This document shows positions 34,456 to 44,639 of a DNA stretch of 64,000 nt, piece after piece; position 1 is the first letter of the stretch, and each line of letters starts with the position of its first letter. This stretch comes from Omphiscola glabra (Eukaryota; Mollusca; Gastropoda; Lymnaeidae): positions 9,727,562 through 9,791,561 of the forward strand of contig OZ024810.1 in the NCBI GenBank assembly GCA_964017045.1, given 5' to 3'. The notes beneath the pieces were generated by a model. It saw only the letters and a list, made by a program, of their open reading frames with translations. It made no database searches and was not told the DNA's origin. The translations under genes were made by a program, and so were the position numbers.

Positions 34456-34654
34456 TAACATTTTCTCACAGTCTTATACACGCATGGAGCCTTACCGAGA
34501 AGTGTATTTAAACCATGAAGGACGGTGTATCGTGGTCAGCGATTTGATGGCGAAAACCGGAAAGGACCTGATTTTTGTTTTTCTACGGAGAACGGGTGTG
34601 TCCAATAATATGAGACTGGTTCAGAGAATAAAATCCGAGGTCACTTTTTTTATT

Positions 34655-34985
34655 ATTAGATCCTTTTTATGAACTTCGCTTTTGTTTGTGGCTGGAAACA
34701 AAATCTTCGGACGGCTAATTGACCCACTTCCCGTCAACCCATCGAGCGGATGACAACACATTCTGTCTAAATTTTCATCCCCACTGCAAAACCCCCCCCC
34801 CCCCAAAAAAATCTGGGTTTTTCTGTGTTAAAAAAGGGGGGGGGGGTATGAAAGAAATATAATGACACAGATTTCCAGAAGAAAAAAAAATTCCCGGTAA
34901 TTGCGCTAAATGAGATTCTTTTTAAAAAATCGCATATACGTTTGGTGCGTTATATTTTTCCTTTGTTTTTCTGAAATAGTGAAAA
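34655..34985 (-). mobile_element. Unnamed interspersed repeat family, copy 3 (inverted)
   Basis: On the minus strand it runs through CTATTTCAGAAAAACAAAGG, AATCTCATTTAGCGC, GACGGGAAGTGGGTCAATTA, GCCGTCCGAAGATTTTG and AAAGCGAAGTTCATAAAAAG in the same order as the plus-strand copies. Two homopolymers, C/A at about 34791-34810 and G at about 34836-34847, lie inside it. Confidence 0.78.
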
Positions 34986-34999
34986 AGGGGGTGATGGTC

Positions 35000-35470
35000 A
35001 TTACATTATTACTACAATTCAGGGCGTAAAAAAATGTTCGGTTGCTATACTTGGGGTGGGGAGTACTAAATATGTCGCACAGGAGATGGCGTCGGTGGGT
35101 CGTCCCCCCCCCCCCGGCACACATCCACACGGGCCAGACGCAGGGCTTCCCCGCTGACGGACCGTGCGGGGGCACGCCGGGAACCTCCCCCCCCCCTTCC
35201 TGACCTGGGGGACGTCCGATCGACCGAGAACGCTGCGTTTAAAGCGTTCGCATTCAACACTCCCAAGGGTCAAGGCGGGTTTGCTTCCACTCCTGAGGGA
35301 AGGGTTGCGTTACCACCCCCCACCGACCAGGGAGTCCTTCGGTCGGGACGGAAAGCTGGGACGAAACGGTTGCTTAGGAGCGGCTTTCTCACGGCCGCGT
35401 AGCTAAAATCATCGGCATGAGCTTTAACTGCCCCCCCCCCCTTTTCAAGCCTCATATCCACCAACGGCAA
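35000..35470. other. GC-rich unique patch
   Basis: The richest GC and CpG content outside arrays, with C runs at about 35105-35117, 35187-35199 and 35430-35441. Four overlapping short frames appear on both strands, as expected in GC-rich DNA. A CpG-island-like role is possible, but I see no promoter motif that decides it. Confidence 0.4.
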
Positions 35471-35954
35471 CAAATATTCATGTTAGACATTGCTACTCCC
35501 GTTGCGTTTGGGAGTCATGAGGCAAACCACATGTGGCGCGTTCCTAGTGGAACCAGGGTGGGGAGCACAAATTGGGATTCTTATAAATTGCGTTACTTGT
35601 TTAGTCACATTTTCAGCCCCTCTCCCCCCAGTTGCTCCATATAACATTTTAGGAAGGGTTTATTATATATTTATATATAGTTTATTACCAATTGTACAGA
35701 CCACATTATCCTGAAATGGTCACTGCATGCACAGTAGGCCATACGTATCTCGATTATGCCTGGAATGTGCGACAGATAACCGACGCTTTCGATTATCGGG
35801 CGTTCGGAAAAATCGCCACTCTGCTGTAATTAAGTCGAATGTTTAGTCGTCGGCACTGGATCACGTGTTCAATGACCAGCTTTTTATTTTTTTTTTTGGG
35901 GGGGGGGGGGGGGGGGTCTCTGTGGTGGGCTATTCAGAGAACGTTCAACTCAAA
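35471..35954. other. Unique spacer
   Basis: Contains a G run at about 35899-35917. No gene recognised. The candidate terminal exon begins just after it. Confidence 0.45.
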
Positions 35955-36193
35955 TCATCGGGCTAGAAGAAATTCAGTACAGTTATTCTGGTCACGGATA
36001 CTCCGAGATAATGAGTTCTTTGTTATAACGTCTTTTAAACTACGAGAGCTGTGCGCCCTCTCTGCACCGGCAGGCTCCCTAATACTACAGGCAAAAAAGG
36101 TCTCTTCATTGATATCAGCACTGGTTTCGGAAAGCCGGGTCAATGTATTCTCCCCGGCCTGGTTTTCTTTTTCTTCAGGATTGCGGTAGACAT
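35955..36193 (-). CDS. Candidate terminal coding exon, unknown protein
   Basis: On the minus strand a pyrimidine-biased stretch ending AATACGTTTTCAG precedes 239 nt that stay open to a TGA at 35955-35957. The translation begins VYRNPEEKENQAGENTLTRL and ends NNCTEFLLAR. It is rich in acidic and polar residues, has no tandem periodicity and no hydrophobic segment, so it reads like a cytosolic or disordered protein tail. The splice phase would be 1. A second candidate exon lies 145 bp upstream on the same strand. I do not recognise a family. The alternative is a chance open frame of 79 codons, which is possible but less likely given the acceptor and composition. Confidence 0.4.
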
Positions 36194-36338
36194 CTGAAAA
36201 CGTATTACAGCAAGAATCGGACAATCGTTACTATATAAAAAAAAGTACATTATCGTAAATGTCATTCAATGGGAAAAACCTTCGGTGCTATGTTAAAATG
36301 GAAATTAGAATCCGACTTTTTATTGTTTCTGCTAGAAT

Positions 36339-36461
36339 TCAATTCCAGTGACATGACATGACTTCATTTGAACTATTGGTGTCTTCATAGACGTCATAGC
36401 TCTCCTGAGTTTCGATGGAAAGCATGCCATAGCATAGATGAGAAGATAAAGAACGACAACT
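36339..36461 (-). CDS. Candidate coding exon upstream of 35955-36193
   Basis: The minus strand has TTTTTTAAAAAGCAG and then 40 codons, starting SCRSLSSHLCYGMLSIETQE and containing ESYDVYEDT, before a TGA at 36339-36341. If it is an internal exon it must leave before the stop. GT dinucleotides suitable for a phase-1 junction exist near 36350 and 36371, but none is a strong donor. If it is terminal, it would be an alternative last exon. The tyrosine-rich SYDVYED segment and a second DVYRNP at the start of the next exon could be phosphorylation-type motifs. That is inference. Confidence 0.27.
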   Translation of the reverse strand, partial: SCRSLSSHLCYGMLSIETQESYDVYEDTNSSNEVMSCHWN

Positions 36462-36785
36462 CTGCTTTTTAAAAAATACACAACAAAAACATAATAATAA
36501 GTTAACCTTGTTTTTTTTTTGTATGCTGTTTTTTGTTTGTTGTTGTTGTTGTTTGTTTATTTGTATCTTAATCAAGCGGTCTAGATTCAAAACCCCAACG
36601 GGGACTTATACGCGGACCGAATTTTAGCTCTGCACCTTTCCAAGGGACTAAAGGTATCAGCCGCTTTAAGCTGACACAAACCACACTAAAATATACACAC
36701 ATATTATGGAACATGTGAAAATAATGAACAATACGGGCAATGTGTTTGTGCTTGTCACAACATGGAGGTCGCTGTAAAGCGTTCA
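36462..36785. other. Unique spacer
   Basis: Contains T/A runs and a (TTG)n tract at about 36537-36555. No gene is seen. Confidence 0.45.
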
Positions 36786-36975
36786 GGTCGGAGAAGTTTG
36801 AGTTTTTGGTAGAAATGTTGGAGTGGTGGAAATGTTGGAGTGGTAGACATGTTGGAGAGGTAGAAATGTTGGAGAGGTAGAAATGTTGGAAAGGTAGAAA
36901 TGTTGGAGTTGTAGAAATACTGAAGAGGTAGAAATGTTGGAATTGTAGAAATGTTGGAGTTGTATAAATGTTGGC
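36786..36975. repeat. Minisatellite, ~17-bp unit, about 10 copies
   Basis: The unit is GTAGAAATGTTGGAGAG with GTTGTAG and GTGGTAG variants. Confidence 0.9.
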
Positions 36976-37550
36976 GTTTTTTTTTTTACATTGTTGGAGC
37001 TGTTAAAGCAGAATTTTTTTAACGTATTCAAATTATTGTTAAAATGGTAAAGCTGGTAATGTGGCAATTTTTGAAAAATATGGTAAATTGTTCACATGTT
37101 AAGATTGTTAAAAAATTAAAACTGAAAAAAAAAATGTCGGAAATGAGAGTTTAAAAAAATAGAATTTTTTGTAACCTTGATATACACACACACACAAAAT
37201 GTACCTCAAAGAACGTTGTGCACAAATCTGAAAACCAATTTTAGAGACATTTTTCTAAAACAATTAACCTCATTTCATCGGGTCGGACACAATTGAAACA
37301 CGCCTGTGATGACTTCATTTAGTTTTTTTTTTAAGTCCTTCATCATCGGATTCGACTATTTTTACTGCACATTTAGGCATGCGTTGTGTTCTCTTAAATC
37401 AATGTAATCGTATTCTTCATTATAAAATAGTTTTTCTTTTCCCCACATCGATTACCGCAAGTCGACTACGGCTGACCTCGTAAGTATCGGCTTGTGCTAT
37501 CTCGTGGCAGTAATCCTTCACATAAACATATCCCGATGATCAACCGTAAT
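36976..37550. other. AT-rich unique spacer
   Basis: Contains a CACACACACA tract at about 37185-37196. Nothing else is seen. Confidence 0.45.
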
Positions 37551-37700
37551 ACAAGCATCGATACTTCACCAATACCTACCCCGATACCTTCCCCCCCCCC
37601 GATATCTACCCCCACATACCTACCCTCCCGATACCTACTCCCCCCGATACCTACCCCCCCCCGATACTTACCCCCCCCCCTCCCGATACATCCACGAAAT
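37551..37700. repeat. C-rich repeat, CGATACCTACCCC type
   Basis: About eight units of CGATACCTACCCC with variable C runs (periods 13-20 bp). Confidence 0.85.
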
Positions 37701-38582
37701 GCCCAATCTGTATTCCGATAACTGTTCCGAATAACGGATCCGATCCCTACCCCCACGATACCCTATTAACCGTTGCTTGCGTGACACGTCAACGCACGTC
37801 TTTGGTTCTATGGGACGGGCAGCGCATCGTGCAACACTTCATCAACAAGTCTAAATTGTTTCTTCACAACTTAAACGCCCTACCAGCGGTCCTCTTCCCC
37901 CCCCCCCTTTTCAAGTTGTTGGCGAGTGGCGCTTGTAAGCGTATTTCACTTGGCGTCGTATCAAAATCGTGGCTTCTGTTATTTGTTGTCTAACATTCAT
38001 GGAATGAATGATGTGGTCTCACTTTGAGATACGCTGTCCTGGTGTTAGGACCAAAGTCTTTCTTCCCGTTTTTTTTATCCCCCAGTCTTGTCCCTTTTAT
38101 TATTCAATTTTATTTCCTTGCATTTATCTCCCTTTAATTTTGCTGGCCCGGGATTATCTCCCATTCATTCCTCAGCCTCGCGTCATCCAAAATGTATCAG
38201 CTTTCATTCATTATTCATCCCATTCGGTTCGCTGCCATGGATCGGTGTACATTCTCTGAAAGATAAACCATCTTTGATAATGGCAGCAGGATCCTGATTC
38301 CCCAGACTCACTCAACTACCCCAAGCCCTCCAAACCCCCCCCCTCCATATGCAACCTTCCGACCACTTAACCCCATCACACTGCCCTCAGCCTCCCACAG
38401 GTTTCTTACAATTCATTCCATCCGGGATTCTTTTGAACCGTAACTTTTTTTTTTAGAAATTGGGTGGTAAAAAATGGAGACGAGTTCCTGTGTAAGAGAC
38501 AGTGGGTTATATGTGCGGAGGAATTGTGAAATCTCGAAGGAGAATACATAATATGGACGGCTAATATGTTAGTTTGAGCATA
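37701..38582. other. Unique stretch
   Basis: Contains C runs at about 37899-37908 and 38334-38343. Short overlapping frames at 38008-38297 have no recognisable family. Confidence 0.45.
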
Positions 38583-38715
38583 TGCCAATGTGAGCTGTCT
38601 AGGGGTATAATTGGACACATGTTAGTGTAGTTGGTGTATGTGTATAAATTGACACTTATGTTAGTGTGAGTGGTGTGTGGATACAAATGGACACATCTTC
38701 AAGTGTTGGTGGTGT
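38583..38715. repeat. Degenerate repeat, ~38-bp unit, part 1
   Basis: Diverged copies with TATAAATTGACAC, AATGGACACAT and TTAGTGT. It resembles the array at 39140-39325, from which it is separated by a retroelement fragment. Confidence 0.7.
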
Positions 38716-39024
38716 ATGGTATAAATATAAGTAAGTGGAATACTGCGTTCAGGGTTTAAGATTGAAATAGTGGAGCAAGATATCTTGATGCTTGAAATCA
38801 AAAGATGGGACGATAAAATAATGAAGTCCCGGCTAAGACTCTTTGGGAATCTTTTATTTCACAGTAATGATACATAAGCTCTTTTACTCCCTGCAAAAAT
38901 CTTTTGGATAGCACAGAGATTTCGGTTTTGGACAACACAACATCCTGCAATGACGCAGCATTCATTGCCTTCCTATGTGGACGAACGCCAAAAACTTAAG
39001 TTTTGCTACTGTTTTTATTCAGTT

Positions 39025-39130
39025 TCTTGTTGTTTTGTCTTGTCTGCTGAAGAAGGCTCTTGGCCGAAACATTCTCCTTTTTTATCATCCTGTCTTTTCA
39101 TTTCAGGGCTCAACATACTTTGCTGCATGC
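39025..39130 (+). mobile_element. Penelope-like or LINE 3' region fragment
   Basis: Contains GCTGAAGAAGGCTCTTGGCC followed by GAAACATTCTCC and TGTCTTTTCATTTCAGGGCT. The 'GAAGGCTCTTGGCCGAAAC' text is common at the ends of retroelements of Penelope and LINE type. Boundaries are approximate. Confidence 0.5.
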
Positions 39131-39139
39131 TATTCCCAG

Positions 39140-39325
39140 GTATGAATGGACACATTCAGTTTGTATGGTCTATGTGTATAAATGGACACATAGTTGAGTG
39201 TTGTATGTGTATGGGTGTAAATGGACACATATAGCCGTGTTTGCAGTGTATAAATGGAAGTCATCTTTCAGTGTTGTATGTGTATGGGTATCAATGGACT
39301 CATATTTCAGTGTTGGATGTGTATG
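39140..39325. repeat. Degenerate repeat, ~38-bp unit, part 2
   Basis: Copies contain TATGGTCTATGTGTATAAAT and GGACACAT, with TTCAGTGTTG between. Related to 38583-38715. Confidence 0.75.
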
Positions 39326-39489
39326 GTTGACTTGACACTTAAAAGATCTTCACAATCAGATTTTGGCGCACTCAGCACTGGCCTACTATCAATATTTGTC
39401 ACACTAGCTTAATATCAAATGTTGCTGCACGGTTTTTTTAACAAGTATTGGCCCTATGGCTTGCTATTGACTAACGGTGCATTGTGTAT

Positions 39490-39615
39490 TACTACCAACT
39501 ATTGCAGCACTAACTTACTATCAACTATTGGGGTATTGTCTTACTATCAACTATTGGGGCACTGTCTTACTATCAACTATTGGGGCACTGTCTTACTATC
39601 AACTATTGGGGCACA
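39490..39615. repeat. Minisatellite, 26-bp unit, about 4.5 copies
   Basis: The unit is TTACTATCAACTATTGGGGC plus ACTGTC. More diverged relatives precede it from about 39380. Confidence 0.92.
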
Positions 39616-39639
39616 GTCAGTGCTGTGGTGCAATCGGAT

Positions 39640-39761
39640 CCATGAGAACACGCTTCGTTAGTTGGCCAGTTTCCATGGTAATCGTGCTAGAAGATTTAAT
39701 TAGCGATAGTTCTAGGAAAACAAGTCAATTAGAGGCAGTGTATAATTTGGTCAACCAGGGA
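39640..39761 (+). CDS. Weak candidate exon (partial)
   Basis: A non-repetitive stretch open as MRTRFVSWPVSMVIVLEDLI, ending TYNLVNQG-like (VYNLVNQG), runs to the junction CAGGGAG|GTAAGAG, which is a strong donor-type sequence. The upstream acceptor is unclear. The flanking tandem array supplies CACAG but without a pyrimidine tract. I do not recognise the peptide. The GA-rich tract directly downstream offers many AG/GT-like strings by chance, so confidence is low. Confidence 0.18.
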
Positions 39762-39947
39762 GGTAAGAGAGAGGGGGAGGGAGAGACAGATAGATAGATA
39801 GAAGGGAAAAAAATAGAGAGAAGGAGAGAGAGAAAGAGAGAGGGAGGGTGTTTGAGAGATTGGGAGAAAGAGAGGTAGATAGTGGGAGGTAGAGAGAGGG
39901 AGCTAGAGATAGGGAGGGTGTGTGTTTTGTGTGTGTGCGAGAGAAAG
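39762..39947. repeat. (GA)n-rich imperfect microsatellite
   Basis: GAGAGA/GGGA tracts with a short GATAGATAGATAGA block at about 39789-39802 and (GT)n at about 39921-39936. Confidence 0.9.
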
Positions 39948-40235
39948 AAAGCCTTCAAAACACATCTCTTTAAACTCTACTATCCTGACTTATCCCCCCC
40001 CCCACCTTGACCGATAGATGATGCTGCTGAGTGCCGTCCATGGCGTTACATGTAAATCGCTATGGAATGGTTGGCGCGAATACACATTTGTTTTGTTCCA
40101 TTCAATTTATGTATGTTAATTTTTACGTTCATGATTATGTTTGTTAAATTGAATGTACAGCGCGGTGAGCTCAGTCCTAGGCTGGGGTAACACGCTATAG
40201 AAAACTACCAAATAATAATAATAATAATACTCTTT
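39948..40235 (+). mobile_element. LINE 3' end with terminal hairpin, copy 2
   Basis: It starts within the coding end, read as KAFKTHLFKLYYPD, which matches the last residues of the element at 60498-61000. A 3' UTR with GCTATGGAATGGTTGG and CGAATACACATTTG follows, then the hairpin ACAGCGCGGTGAGCTCAG...GGGGTAACACGCTATAG and an (AAT)n tail at 40210-40230. It is a 5'-truncated dead copy. Confidence 0.88.
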
Positions 40236-40899
40236 AAAAAAAAAAAAATAGAAAGAGAAGGGAGAGAAGCAATAGTTATCAGCAGGGTAATGTATTGGTT
40301 TGTGTTAATTCGTTGACCCGTATATAGTGGTCCTTGATCATTGCAAACACATCTATGCTCTATCGGCGTCCTTCAAGCAACGAAATACTACATGTGTTGT
40401 TTTCTCTAATTGACGAATGTATGAATCCAGAAGATGGAATAGTGCAAAGGCTGATGAATAGTGCAAAGGCTGATGCAGGGGCGTAGCTACGGATAGTGCC
40501 GCCCCGGGGAGAGGTCTTCTTTTTTTTCTTTTTTTTTTTGTAACCACCTTCTACGAAAAAAACGCTACAGCTGGCTGACAATGCTGCCACGCCATTTAAA
40601 GAAAAAAATATTGCCCTCCTAGGGCCGAACGCCCCCTCCTCATCCCCCCTCCTACGCGACTTGGCTTATGATTGCTAAACATGGGAATGTGTTACCTCCA
40701 TAACAAAAAAAAGCTTGCCCCCTGGGTGATACCCACATTTTTGTTGACTTCAGATCCTCGGTCTTGTGCCCCACAGAGCGAGTTGCAACGTAAACTATCT
40801 CACCCGAATGAGATGCTGAGAATCACTGGCAAAGATAATCGATTCCATGTCAGTTTTCTAAATTGTATTGAGCCCCATCTTGTTTTTTCTAAACGAAGT
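40236..40899. other. Unique stretch with a hAT-like left end
   Basis: TGAATAGTGCAAAGGCTGAT is tandemly duplicated just before CAGGGGCGTAGCTACGG (40476), which resembles the left end of the CAGNGGCGTAG hAT MITEs. I find no convincing right end. Poly-T at about 40519-40538. Confidence 0.45.
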
Positions 40900-40904
40900 G
40901 CCTA

Positions 40905-41330
40905 TTGGTACCCGGGTACCGGAAGTGAGAGGTTGGGAATAAAAACGATTTAAAATATTATTGTTGGGTTTGTAAGACAAAATGAGGTATCAAATGAAAG
41001 ATAATTGAATGTACTATACGTTTGTAATTTTAATTCTTTAGTTTTTTTTTAAACAAACTACCACAAATGACATCCGAATAGCTTTGAGTCTAATGGTACC
41101 CGGGTGCGAATGGCGGCGCTGCGTGTCCGGGTCCCTTTTGACTAATGCTTTTTCGGATGCCATTTGTAGTAGTTTATTTTAGTTAAAATGAAGAATTAAG
41201 TTTCCAACCGTATAGTCCATTCAATTATCTTTCATTTGATACCTCATTTTGTCTTACAAACCCAACAATAATATTTTAAATCGCTTTTTAATCCCAACCT
41301 CTTACTTCTGGTACCCGGGAAACTAATAGT
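40905..41330. mobile_element. Long foldback element, ~170-bp arms
   Basis: The left arm (about 40908-41082) and right arm (about 41152-41325) are inverted copies. Both hold AGAGGTTGGGAATAAAA-type text, TTTAAAATATTATTGTTGGG, TTTGTAAGACAAAATGAGGT and ATCAAATGAAAGATAATTGA. The outer ends carry GGTACCCGGGTACC-like sequence, and another copy of it lies in the central ~70-bp spacer. Arms are about 90 percent alike. Non-coding. Confidence 0.88.
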
Positions 41331-43244
41331 CGCAGCCTTTTCCAAAACGCATCCAAAACACGGATTAACAGACGACCTCGAGACGTCACTTCCGGATGTA
41401 GGTTACAGCCCGGACCTTCTCCGTCGCTGTTATTGAAATCATAAATCACAAGGTGTTGTTGTCTTCCGTGGTCAGCCATTCAATGACACAATGATATCGA
41501 CTACAGTGCCATTATTAAAAAAATGTAAGGCATTCAATTATCCAATCAGATTCTTATTACATTCCAATTATATTCCTATTACATTACAAATTTATATTTT
41601 TTTAAAAATGAGTACATTCAAAATTCAACCGGGTAAACCGGTCGCATGTTATGCTGATAATGTTTGCTGAATAAAATGGATGTTAATTTATGATTGAAAA
41701 GAAATTACAAAAACGATCCATTGATAAAGATGTATCGATTGCGTGTCACTGACTCCCACAATGTCAGCGTCTTGTCAGCGTCTTGTACAAAAGTGTGAAC
41801 ATGTCATCATGACCGTACGAATAGAGGGTGTCGGAGGGGCCAGTCCGCCCCGTGCGACAGTTATTTTGGGGAGGAATTGTTCGGCCCACTTAATAATCTT
41901 AACACAGATTATTTTCTATGTTTATGCTATAACACACGTTGTGGTTTTCGTTATTTAGCTGCAGAATATCAAGTGCCGCCCTAGTCGTCAAAAACTGTGG
42001 CAACGCCACTGTGCACAGTTAAATAACGCCAAGACACCTTCTAATCTCCCCCCCCCCAATCAAACCACTGTTCTCCAAACGTGTTTAACAAACAAATAGA
42101 TGACAAGTAAGGAAAATTAGATGGAGAAACAATCGAAATGTATTTATGGTGTGCACAAAGACGCAAGCGGGTATTACCGCTAGCTCTCAAGTTTTCCCCG
42201 AAAGGACCAAAAAATAAAAAGGAGAAATTATTTAATTTAAGAAGCATGAGAACGTCATAATCTTTTTGTTTACAAATGTGTTTTTTGTGTTGAAGATTCA
42301 AAGATGTGTGGACCAGCTTCAATAAGATTAGTGTGTTTTTTTTCCTGTTTACTGATTTCCTAATAGGGAGTCATCGATAAATGTCGTCCTACACTGGAAA
42401 AAACGGGTGGGGGATTAGCGGGGATGTGTTATGAGATTTTTACGTAAAAAGGGGGGGGGTCCTCAAAAACAGGGCCAAAACAGCTTGACGTCATTTAATA
42501 AAAAAAAACAAAATATTAAATTAATAAGATTTTATTTTTTTTAAATGTTGAGTATGTTTAGCACCACAATAAGGATATAAAACAAAATTTGTGAAAGAAT
42601 GCCTCTGCTACTTGCACTGAATTGAGAACCCCTGTACTGAGAGATGCACAAAAAAAGATATGAAACTATTGTTTGATGTAAATCATTTCCCGCTTTTTAC
42701 ATCCTCTTTTTTTAGGCCGAGTGGACAAACTTTGCATTGGACTTATTGAAATCTGTGCTTTGGTTAAGTAGTGAGCTGCCTCCTTTAATAGCATTTATGT
42801 CTTTATAAATGATTGTCTTGAAACTCTGACCTTATCGGGTTTTCCTTAAGCGAATCATTTTTGTTGTCGGAATTAATATAAAGGCTATTAACCTGTCGCT
42901 TGCGGATATCGCACTGTGTTCACGTTGAAAGAGTTTGCGGAATAGTGCGCACAATTGTGTCCTGAGCCTACGCTACGGACGGATCTGAAGCTCTTCTGGT
43001 TTGATGTTTCCGGTACAAATCATCATCATTGATGTTTCTCTGTAATGAATATTCTGTTGATGTTTGGTTTTTTTAAAAGCTCAAACCTTTTCTCTCATTC
43101 CAAACGAAATAATTTAAAACCTCATTCTATGCAAGCTTTGGTGTAGAGATTAAAGTGATCTTGTCCACAATCAAAATCTTTGAGCCGCTTCTTTGGTAAA
43201 TCACTCACGGCCAACCGGAAGGGCGGGGGGCGTGAACGCCTAAG
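41331..43244. other. Largely unique stretch
   Basis: No gene is recognised. TGGCAACGCCACTG at about 41999-42012 resembles a hAT MITE right end, and GGGGCCAGTCCGCC at about 41836 may belong to the same decayed element. G and C runs occur at 42043-42056 and 42450-42459. Confidence 0.45.
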
Positions 43245-43249
43245 ACCTC

Positions 43250-43305
43250 CCACGTGTGGGAGCTCCGCATGTGGAAGCCCCGCGTGTGGGAGCCCCGCGC
43301 GTGGC
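43250..43305. repeat. Short GC-rich repeat, ~17-bp unit, four copies
   Basis: Units CACGTGTGGGAGCTCC, GCATGTGGAAGCCCC, GCGTGTGGGAGCCCC and GCGCGTGGC. Confidence 0.85.
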
Positions 43306-43310
43306 ACTTA

Positions 43311-43785
43311 TGATATAACTAAAACAGACAGGCCCTTGTATATTCATAATTTAAATTTTCCAGTCAGCTCGATGTTCGTAGGTATATGATAAACAAATGA
43401 TCCGTCTGTCCTTCTCCCCCGTACCATTTCTCCAAGTACAATCACTTGAAGACCCTCATGTGAATAGTGCTTGTCTTAAGGCAAACTGCTGACTTGGGAT
43501 TTATTTGAATCATTTCTGCTAGTCACGGCAATACGGCATGACGTCTTGTGGGCTTTCAAAGTCGTCAGCTGGATCTTGCTGACGGCGGGTATGCAAATGG
43601 CGTAGCTATGACTCATGCCCCCCAAGGTCTAATCCGTTCTGTCACCAAATGCAGAGAAGAAGAATTTACGTCAAGAATGACATCTGCAAAGAACATAGAA
43701 TCAGCAACGAACATCACGCTGGTGTTAAAAGAACGCCGCCGTAGGCGAAGAAAGTGGAAGTTTGAATATGAATCTAGAGACGAGA
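43311..43785. other. Unique spacer
   Basis: The plus-strand frame 43548-43874 is partly non-repetitive (ending RRRRRRKW-like basic text) before entering the 14-bp array. No family recognised. Confidence 0.4.
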
Positions 43786-43856
43786 CACAACCGATGAGAC
43801 ACAACCGACGAGACACAACCAACGAGACACAACCGACGAGACACAACCAACGTTTG
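43786..43856. repeat. Short minisatellite, 14-bp unit, five copies
   Basis: The unit is GAGACACAACCGAC with an AAC variant. Confidence 0.93.
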
Positions 43857-43904
43857 AAGAATCTTTCAGGGTAGAAAATGCGTTTTTTTGGTGCTTCGTA
43901 GGAA

Positions 43905-44312
43905 ACACGTTATCATTCTTGAAGACACTTTTCCAACCCCTGCATCTGTACACGTTGTCATTATTGAAGACACTTTTCCAACCCCTGCATCTGTACACGT
44001 TGTCATTATTGAAGACACTTTTCCAACCCCTGCATCTGTACACGTTGTCATTATTGAAGACACTTTTCCAACCCCTGCATCTGTACACGTTGTCATTATT
44101 GAAGACACTTTTCCAACCCCTGCATCTGTACAAGTTGTCATTCTTGAAGACACTTTTCCAACCCCTGCATCTGTACACGTTGTCATTCTTGAAGACACTT
44201 TTCCAACCCCTGCATCTGTACACGTTGTCATTCTTGAAGACACTTTTCCAACGCCTGCATCTGTACACGTTGTCATTATTGAAGACACTTTTCCAAACAC
44301 TGCACCTGTACA
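43905..44312. repeat. Minisatellite, 45-bp unit, nine copies
   Basis: The unit contains GTCATTATTGAAGACACTTT and TCCAACCCCTGCATCTGTAC plus ACGTT. The unit is divisible by three and lacks stops in several frames, so 15-residue periodic frames are open on both strands (for example VVIIEDTFPTPASVH). Subtype ATTATT fills the left half and ATTCTT the right. No flanking coding sequence supports expression. Confidence 0.97.
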
Positions 44313-44639
44313 TTGACATCTGTTTTATTTAAATATTAAGCTCAGCGGCTCTGGAATTCTGGATTATTTGAGCAAACGCGGTGTGAATAAGGGCAGAGCG
44401 TTGAGAAGTTGTGCGTGGCCGATGGCTCTGACTTACTAGAAGACCTGAAGATGTTGAGAGAAGATGTTGATTCCAAGGAGAAGTTTAAGCATCATGACAG
44501 TGTCGTAAATAGCTGGTGTCACTGCATGGCAGGTTCTTTTCCGAATCTTTGGACCGCGTACAAAATAATCTTGGCAGTGCCGGTGACGTGGAAAGGTACA
44601 CATAGTCGTTGCTCCAAAGTCAAAGTAGATGCAAACTTA
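44313..44639 (+). other. Unique stretch, open frame running into the 27-bp array
   Basis: A non-repetitive frame starts at 44409 (MCVADGSDLLEDLKMLREDV) and continues for about 77 codons in frame with the following 9-residue repeats. The composition is protein-like, but no family, signal peptide or splice context is clear. Confidence 0.3.

Noticed and set aside
35000..35470. CpG-island promoter
   Set aside because: GC-rich, but the composition is dominated by C/G runs and no start-site motifs or adjacent first exon were seen.
41818..42012. Third CAGTGGCG-type hAT MITE
   Set aside because: Only a right-end-like AACGCCACTG is clear. The left end and target duplication could not be found.
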